Source: JBBQQK01 sp038216025 (GTDB taxonomy: Bacteria; Patescibacteriota; UBA1384; XYA2-FULL-43-10; 1-14-0-10-43-13). Taken from it: a DNA stretch of 9,496 bases. A program made the translations under genes and the position numbers. The notes beneath the pieces are model-generated. The model made no database searches, was not told the DNA's origin, and saw nothing but the letters and a program-made list of their open reading frames with translations. The stretch is from NCBI GenBank assembly GCA_038216025.1, contig JBBQQK010000038.1, positions 1 through 9,496 of the forward strand, read 5' to 3'. Shown here piece by piece: positions 4,653 through 9,496 of this stretch (within the stretch, counting starts at the first letter, position 1; the number at the start of each line of letters is the position of its first letter).

Positions 4653-6023
4653 ATGAATTTTATTTTAAATTTAATAAAATCAAAGAAATCAGATGAGGAT
4701 AGCGCCCGCAAAGAATTTATTTTAAATGTAATGTTGGTATCGTCGCTCATCCTAAGCTTTGCCGCTGCTTTATTTATCCTTTATTGTATTTTCTTTGTGC
4801 CAAGTCGCTCGGGAGTTTCTTTTACAACAATACTTGTACTTTTTTTAGTGCTCTTTTTCCTGCTGGTCTTGTCAAAAAGAGGATTTTCAAAAGCTTCTGC
4901 AATAATATTTGTGTTAATGTTATTTACCCCTACAACAACATCTTTTCTGCGGTGGGGCATGGATATGCCACAAGGACTGATTACTTATGCTCTTTTAATC
5001 GTTATATCTAGCATTTTAATAAGTACAAGATTTTCCTTTTTGATAGTAATTATCGAATCAATAGCGGCTTTGGTCATCTCATATATTCATAATTCTGGCA
5101 TTTTAATACCAGATATGGCCTGGAAAAAAAACTTGCTTGCCACGGGCGATATTATCATTATAATTGTTTCTTTCGGCGTTATTGCCGTGGTTTCCTGGCT
5201 CTCAAATAGAGAAATAGAACGATCGCTAAGAAGAGCTTGGCGTTCAGAAAAGGCATTGAAAAAAGAAAGGGATATGCTCGAAAAAACAGTCGAAAACAGA
5301 ACCAAAGAATTGAAACGAGTTCAACTTGAGAAAATGTCTCAAATGGCTAAGTTTGCAGACTTTGGCCAATTGGCCTCCGGCATATTCCACGACTTGCAAA
5401 ACCCACTGACAGCAATTCAGTTAAATTTAGAGAGCCTTAGGGCGAATTCTATCGACCGTCTAAAAGATTCCGGGCCTTTTTTAGAAGAAGCGATAATAGC
5501 TACCAAGAGGGCGGAAAGATTTGCTTCAGCAGTTAATATGCAGCTTAAACAACAGGAAGTCATAAAAAATTTCAATCCATATGACGAATTACTTCAAATA
5601 ATGGACGTTCTCGGATATAAGTCAAAACGACTAGGAATACAAGTAAAATTGTCAGGAAGCGAAGGATTGTCAATAAAAGGCAATCCAATGAAATTTCACC
5701 AGATTACCACAAACCTTCTCTCTAATGCCCTGGATGCCTATTCTGGCATCAATAAGCCTGAGATGAAGGTGCTTATAAACATCTCTCGCGAAATCAACAC
5801 TGTGGTTATTACCGTAAAGGATTACGGCAAAGGCATCTCAAACAGTCTACAGTCAAAAATTTTCGATCCATTCTTCACCACAAAAGAAATAGAAGCGGGA
5901 ACAGGCATCGGGCTGGCCATCGCAAAAAAAATAACAGAACAAGATTTCAAAGGTGAAATATCCCTAGAGAGCAAAGAGGGAACCGGCTCAACTTTTACTC
6001 TGAAACTGGCCGATGAACACTGA
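4653..6023 (+). CDS. Six-helix membrane sensor histidine kinase
   Basis: The product is 456 residues. Six hydrophobic segments at about 22-48, 57-74, 80-98, 108-124, 127-147 and 165-185 have only short loops, so there is no large external sensor domain. This resembles ComP and AgrC, which detect small lipophilic peptides within the membrane. A coiled coil (about 186-228) leads to the HisKA box with His246 (FHDLQNPLTAIQLN). The ATPase domain shows the N box (NLLSNALDAY, 354-363), G1 (DYGKG, 390-394), DPFFTTK and G2 (GTGIGLA, 416-422). All catalytic motifs are present. The HisKA type differs from ComP (HisKA_3). No Shine-Dalgarno site precedes the ATG. Its last 11 bases overlap the next gene, so the two are probably translationally coupled. 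Confidence 0.93.
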   Translation: MNFILNLIKSKKSDEDSARKEFILNVMLVSSLILSFAAALFILYCIFFVPSRSGVSFTTILVLFLVLFFLLVLSKRGFSKASAIIFVLMLFTPTTTSFLRWGMDMPQGLITYALLIVISSILISTRFSFLIVIIESIAALVISYIHNSGILIPDMAWKKNLLATGDIIIIIVSFGVIAVVSWLSNREIERSLRRAWRSEKALKKERDMLEKTVENRTKELKRVQLEKMSQMAKFADFGQLASGIFHDLQNPLTAIQLNLESLRANSIDRLKDSGPFLEEAIIATKRAERFASAVNMQLKQQEVIKNFNPYDELLQIMDVLGYKSKRLGIQVKLSGSEGLSIKGNPMKFHQITTNLLSNALDAYSGINKPEMKVLINISREINTVVITVKDYGKGISNSLQSKIFDPFFTTKEIEAGTGIGLAIAKKITEQDFKGEISLESKEGTGSTFTLKLADEH

Positions 6024-7878
6024 TCTATGCACTAAAGCAATTGATGCATGCATATCTACTATATTAAATTATTCAACTATTGAAAGTGTTTTCAAAGCCA
6101 AGTCATGCTCAAGTAAACTTTTTAAAAAGACTGTCCAACGTGATTGTGCTTTTTTCAATTACTTAATACTTGAACTAATATCTACTTCTGATTCGGCTCA
6201 GTTGCTTTCAGTAAAAAAAGGACTGTCTGCCTTTATACTTGAACAACAAAATGCTTCTTGCAGCTTCAATTTTTGGTCTAAAAATTCTAAAGATAGCAAA
6301 AAGTACCCTTATCCTGATGACCTAGATGATACTTTTTGCGCCCTTTCTGCCCTACAGCGATATGACTCAAATTTAATTTCAGGAGAAACATTAAAAAAAG
6401 TGCTTGATCTCCTGATCGCACAAGAGGTGGACGAGGGCGGACCTTATAAAACTTGGCTTATCACAGAAAACTGGCCGGAAATCTGGCAAGATGATATAGA
6501 TGTTGCTGTTAATGCTAATGTTGCCTATTTTCTCAAACTAAATGATGTCAATCTTCCAAAAATCGATCGCCTCTTTGAACAAAAGATTGAAAAAAAGCAA
6601 CTGCTATCACCTCTTTACTACTATTCCGAATGGCCGGTGATTTATTTTGTATCAAGATCATGCGGCAGTAAAATGAAAGACAAATTGATTAATTTGATCA
6701 GAGAAAGATTGGCAAAAGACAAGCTCGATCCCTTGCAATCGGCACTTGCCTATAATTCATTGCTTAACTTAAATTATGATCTAAAAGAATATTCTAGAAA
6801 AATAACCGCGCTCGCCAAGACATTCGTAAGCTTAGGGTGCAAGCCTTATCCATTCGTTATCGAAAGAGTAAGAAATAAAAAAGTTTACTATCTTGGCTCA
6901 AACGTTTTAACTGCTGCTTTTGCATTAAATTTTTTTCAAAAATTTCTTGAAAAACAGAATCTCCTAGAAAAAGCGTCAATTGATCAAAAGATTAAGGTAA
7001 GTGTACATTCGGCCGCTCTGGATAGATTTAAAAAAACCGTGAAAAACTCCGGCCTTAATCAAGAATTTGAAAATTTTCTAAACAAAATAACACAAACAAA
7101 GCTCGAAAAATTAACCACTCTAACTCCATATCATTTTCAAAAGATGCTGGGTAAAACTCTCAGCCACAAATTTATTGTTAATATTTCCGTTGCGCACCTT
7201 TACGGATGGATCGCATATACCATATACGATGATTTCTTGGACAATGAAGGCAAGCCGGAAATGCTTTCGATCGCCAATATCTGCCACAGAATCTTTTTTC
7301 AGATCTTCTCTTCAGTCGATGATAAAAACTTTCAAGAACTGTTTCTCAAAATCTTAAATAAAGCAGACGTAATTAATTTTGAAGAAGTAACCTCCAGAAA
7401 CAAGAAAGCAATTATCGAAGTCGAAAACTGCGCCTTCAAATCAATGGGGCACGCTATTGCTCCATTGGCAATACTTTTTGAGTCTCAGGCCGCTACAAAA
7501 AAGAATGTTCAACATACTCTTAATTATTTTCAAAACTATCTTGCAGCAAGGCAACTTTGCGATGACATGCACGACTGGGAAGAGGACTTGTTAAAAAACG
7601 AACGTAATTTTGTTACCAATTCTTTTCTATCAATCTATAAGGGAAAGATAACAAAAGAAATGACTTTAGAAGCAAGGAAAATTTATTGGGTTGAATTGAT
7701 GCCAACCTTGATAAATCAAGGTAAAAAGATGCTTTTTGAGGCAAAAAAGAATATATATCAATTAAATTCAGATAAAAATGAGTTTTTAGACAATGCGCTA
7801 GAACTTGAAAAAGTTTACCTCGAAGCAGAAGGGCAAAGAGCAAAAACGCTTGAATATTTGAAGGCGATCAATCTCTAA
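6013..7878 (+). CDS. Fusion of terpene-cyclase-like toroid and ComQ/isoprenyl diphosphate synthase-like domain
   Basis: The product is 621 residues, starting inside the kinase gene. Residues 1 to about 320 look like an alpha/alpha toroid of the squalene cyclase/prenyltransferase-repeat kind: FILEQQNASCSFNFW, then YPYPDDLDDTFCALSAL with a DxDDT acid motif (Asp103, 105, 106), GGPYKTW (142-148) and DDIDVAVNANVAYFL. From about 350 an all-helical class I isoprenoid domain follows. Its first Asp-rich motif is YDDFLDNE (Asp406, 407, 410) and its second is CDDMHDWEED (Asp517, 518, 521). Two DDxxD motifs mark diphosphate synthases and ComQ-type peptide prenyltransferases rather than terpene synthases, which use NSE in the second position. 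No membrane segment is visible. It may prenylate the upstream peptide; alternatively it makes a cyclic terpenoid. The substrate cannot be read from sequence. Confidence 0.82.
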   Translation: MNTDLCTKAIDACISTILNYSTIESVFKAKSCSSKLFKKTVQRDCAFFNYLILELISTSDSAQLLSVKKGLSAFILEQQNASCSFNFWSKNSKDSKKYPYPDDLDDTFCALSALQRYDSNLISGETLKKVLDLLIAQEVDEGGPYKTWLITENWPEIWQDDIDVAVNANVAYFLKLNDVNLPKIDRLFEQKIEKKQLLSPLYYYSEWPVIYFVSRSCGSKMKDKLINLIRERLAKDKLDPLQSALAYNSLLNLNYDLKEYSRKITALAKTFVSLGCKPYPFVIERVRNKKVYYLGSNVLTAAFALNFFQKFLEKQNLLEKASIDQKIKVSVHSAALDRFKKTVKNSGLNQEFENFLNKITQTKLEKLTTLTPYHFQKMLGKTLSHKFIVNISVAHLYGWIAYTIYDDFLDNEGKPEMLSIANICHRIFFQIFSSVDDKNFQELFLKILNKADVINFEEVTSRNKKAIIEVENCAFKSMGHAIAPLAILFESQAATKKNVQHTLNYFQNYLAARQLCDDMHDWEEDLLKNERNFVTNSFLSIYKGKITKEMTLEARKIYWVELMPTLINQGKKMLFEAKKNIYQLNSDKNEFLDNALELEKVYLEAEGQRAKTLEYLKAINL

Positions 7879-7924
7879 GCGAATTTAATAAGAGTATGAG
7901 CTTGATACCAACAGTGAAATACCG

Positions 7925-8623
7925 CTAAACCCTCTTGGCAACTGCCGCCCCAATAACTTTCTTTGCGCCGGCGGCTTTTAAGACGGCGGCGCATTCATTC
8001 ATGGTAGAGCCTGTTGTTACAACATCATCAACTAGAATAACCACTTTGCCCGTTATTAATTCAGAGTCGATACACTTGAAGTCCCCTGCCACATTGAGTT
8101 CTCTTTCTTTTTTATGTAGCCCGACTTGGGTTGAAGTATTTTTAATTCTTTCTAGTGCTAGCCCGCCAGGTAAATTTAATCTTTTCGATAATCGCCTTGC
8201 TATCAATTCAGCCTGATTATAGCCTCTTTGTTGCTCTCTTTTGCGAAACAACGGGACTGGCACAACTACCATATTTTTGAATGGCAGCCTTCCTATCAAT
8301 CTGGCCGCAAGGATGTCACCCAACAATTCACCGATCTCTACAATGCCATTGTATTTCAAATGATGTAGTAGCTCTTTAACCGGCGCACAATCGTATGTGG
8401 TTGAGTAGATAATGCCATAAAGATGGTATTTGGAACGACAGGTTGAGCAGAATTCGCCGTTTTTCGTTATTTTTCCGCATTTCAAACATACCGGTGTTTT
8501 TAAATACTGAATCTCGTTAGCGCAAGCAAAACATATATAAGCAGAACTTTGGCCACAAACAACACATCGGCGGGGAAATAATAAATCGAGCAAAAAATCT
8601 CGGCTTTTCATAATAGTAGACAT
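7925..8623 (-). CDS. comF: ComF family phosphoribosyltransferase-like protein
   Basis: The product is 232 residues. The N-terminus carries four Cys pairs: CVVC (20-23), CFAC (32-35), CLKC (46-49) and CSTC (59-62), a zinc-binding region usual in ComF. HHLKYNG and VPVPLFRKREQQRGYNQAELIAR are family hallmarks. The PRPP-binding loop is VVILVDDVVTTGST (194-207). ComF assists natural DNA uptake, probably with the ComFA helicase and DprA. Length is normal. The ATG at 8623 or the one at 8611 could be used; an extended -10 positioned to start transcription at 8623 favours the first, as a leaderless message. It converges on the prenyltransferase-like gene with a 46-bp gap and no clear terminator. Confidence 0.93.
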   Translation of the reverse strand: MSTIMKSRDFLLDLLFPRRCVVCGQSSAYICFACANEIQYLKTPVCLKCGKITKNGEFCSTCRSKYHLYGIIYSTTYDCAPVKELLHHLKYNGIVEIGELLGDILAARLIGRLPFKNMVVVPVPLFRKREQQRGYNQAELIARRLSKRLNLPGGLALERIKNTSTQVGLHKKERELNVAGDFKCIDSELITGKVVILVDDVVTTGSTMNECAAVLKAAGAKKVIGAAVAKRV

Positions 8624-8629
8624 GTTTTA

Positions 8630-8638
8630 ATCATACCA
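8630..8638 (-). promoter_or_regulatory. Extended -10 promoter of comF
   Basis: On the minus strand the bases read TGGTATGAT, an extended -10 (TGn plus TATGAT), with no recognisable -35. Transcription would begin about at the comF ATG at 8623, and there is no Shine-Dalgarno site, so the mRNA is probably leaderless. Confidence 0.5.
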
Positions 8639-8705
8639 CATTTTAAAGTCCTTCGATTTTAAATCAGTTAAACAGACCACAACTACCCCTCTATCGCGCT
8701 TTTTA

Positions 8706-8734
8706 TTGCTTTATAATTTGATATTGCTTATAAT
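8706..8734 (+). promoter_or_regulatory. Promoter of hsp20
   Basis: TTGCTT at 8706-8711 and TATAAT at 8729-8734 are 17 bp apart, the optimal spacing for the housekeeping sigma factor. The start point would be near 8741, leaving a leader of about 27 bases with AGGAGG at 8758-8763. No CIRCE element or heat-shock operator is visible. Confidence 0.68.
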
Positions 8735-8767
8735 TATATTAAAACAATTTGTGTGCCAGGAGGGGTT

Positions 8768-9139
8768 ATGCAAGAAAATTTAAGTGAGGATTGGATGCCT
8801 GAGGATACTGATGGCCAACTTTCCATTGATGTTTACCAAGACGACCATACTGTTTATCTGATTGCCCCTGTAGCCGGGGTTAGACCTGAGGATATCAATG
8901 TGTCCATCACTGACGAGGTAATAACAATACAAGGACAGAGAAAGCCAGGACATGAGTCTGGTCCGGAAAGGCATTTTACCCAAGAGTGTTATTGGGGGCC
9001 TTTTTCCCGTTCGTATGTTCTGCCTATTGCCGTTGATTCAGAAAGATCTCGTGCCACTTTAAAGGACGGAATGCTTAAAATAGAGGTTCCAAAAGACGCG
9101 AAAGTAAAAACTAGAGTTATTAAGATAAACGAAAAATAA
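8768..9139 (+). CDS. hsp20: Hsp20/alpha-crystallin small heat shock protein
   Basis: The product is 123 residues from the ATG at 8768, which has AGGAGG (8758-8763) just upstream. The GTG at 8753 in the same frame would put that ribosome site inside the gene, so it is rejected. The alpha-crystallin domain spans about 18-110: LSIDVYQDDHTVYLIAPVAG, PEDINVSITDEVITIQGQR, and the closing signature ATLKDGMLKIEVPK. A short C-terminal tail carries IKI (118-120), the IxI anchor used in oligomer assembly. It is an ATP-independent holdase that keeps unfolding proteins soluble. The N-terminal arm is short (about 17 residues). Expressed alone from its own promoter. Confidence 0.93.
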   Translation: MQENLSEDWMPEDTDGQLSIDVYQDDHTVYLIAPVAGVRPEDINVSITDEVITIQGQRKPGHESGPERHFTQECYWGPFSRSYVLPIAVDSERSRATLKDGMLKIEVPKDAKVKTRVIKINEK

Positions 9140-9144
9140 TGATT

Positions 9145-9165
9145 CCTCTCCTTGCTAAGGAGAGG
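9145..9165. terminator. Hairpin after hsp20, possibly part of a dispersed repeat
   Basis: CCTCTCCTT (9145-9153) pairs with AAGGAGAGG (9157-9165) over a GCT loop, six bases after the hsp20 stop. Only a weak T-run comes later (GAGGTTTAAT, ending at 9181). The following CCAGGTGAGGTTT resembles intergenic repeats I associate with many bacterial genomes, but I see one copy here. Confidence 0.5.
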
Positions 9166-9215
9166 CCAGGTGAGGTTTAATCATCTGTTTCACAGGATAA
9201 GACAATCGAGGAATT

Positions 9216-9496
9216 ATGAATAAAATCAGAAAAGCTGTAGTGCCTGTTGCCGGTTATGGAACCCGTTTTTTGCCAGCTTCTAAAGCTATGCCCAAAGAGA
9301 TGCTGCCCATCGTTGACAAACCGGTGATTCAATATGTGGTTGAAGAATTAGCAGCAGCGGGCATAGAACAAATTATTTTCGTAACAAGTTGGCATAAACG
9401 GGCGATCGAAGATCATTTTGACAGACACCTTGAGCTTGAACATAAACTTGAGACTGCGGGAAAGATCGAAGCTCTCGAGAAAATAAAAAAATTGTC
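9216..9496 (+). CDS. galU: UTP-glucose-1-phosphate uridylyltransferase, 5' part
   Basis: The gene starts at an ATG with GAGG (9208-9211) just upstream and runs off the right edge after 93 codons of an expected 280-300. The start carries the nucleotidyltransferase signature (VVPVAGYGTRFLPASKAMPK) followed by EMLPIVDKPVIQYVVEELAAAGI and IIFVTSWHKRAIEDHFD, as in GalU and not RfbA. It makes UDP-glucose from UTP and glucose-1-phosphate for cell-envelope sugars. It is separated from hsp20 by a hairpin and 76 bp, so probably has its own transcript. Confidence 0.94.
   Translation, partial: MNKIRKAVVPVAGYGTRFLPASKAMPKEMLPIVDKPVIQYVVEELAAAGIEQIIFVTSWHKRAIEDHFDRHLELEHKLETAGKIEALEKIKKL

Noticed and set aside
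7925..8623. ComF as a member of the quorum module because Bacillus ComQXPA controls competence
   Set aside because: It is on the opposite strand, has its own promoter and only converges on the module; TTAAT repeats at 11-bp spacing are not seen at its promoter. The adjacency may be chance.
8753..8767. GTG start for hsp20
   Set aside because: It would place the AGGAGG ribosome site inside the coding region; the ATG at 8768 is correctly spaced from it.

Overview
The window is AT-rich bacterial DNA with short intergenic gaps, several start codons that lack a Shine-Dalgarno site, and decayed mobile elements. The style of the small proteins (a two-helix protein with a GspG-like tail, a PH-like membrane protein, an XRE remnant with a PYTTLTKIE-type helix) resembles Candidatus Patescibacteria (CPR/Parcubacteria group). 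That placement is inferred from family resemblance only; no rRNA or ribosomal protein is present to prove it.

The left third (1-3050) is mostly accessory and eroding. It holds a broken MULE/IS256-like transposase running into the tail of an XRE repressor, a perfect 28-bp palindrome, two small intact membrane protein genes (876-1929), a GC-rich intergenic patch, a histidine phosphatase pseudogene with a frameshift and two stops, and an IS200-type tnpA remnant with its end hairpin. Next comes a minus-strand pair of small genes (3079-3629): a possible STAS-like protein and a 52-residue protein whose promoter sits almost on its start codon.

The centre (3667-7878) is the part to read first. In order it encodes an OmpR-family response regulator, a 35-residue peptide ending in PWAW, a six-helix membrane histidine kinase, and a 621-residue protein whose C-terminal half has the two DDxxD motifs of isoprenyl diphosphate synthases. 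Its N-terminal half has a DxDDT motif in a terpene-cyclase-like context. The parts list matches the Bacillus ComQXPA quorum-sensing system: isoprenyl transferase ComQ, Trp-containing pheromone ComX, kinase ComP and regulator ComA. The gene order and the kinase and regulator subfamilies differ, and the transferase carries an extra domain. Three TTAAT repeats spaced exactly 11 bp lie upstream of the regulator, and three more at the same spacing lie upstream of the peptide. This suggests the regulator controls both, as a feedback loop would need. I infer a prenylated-peptide signalling system; the modification and the signalling role are unproven.

The right end (7925-9496) is ordinary housekeeping: comF on the minus strand, then hsp20 with a clear promoter, then the start of galU, which runs off the window.
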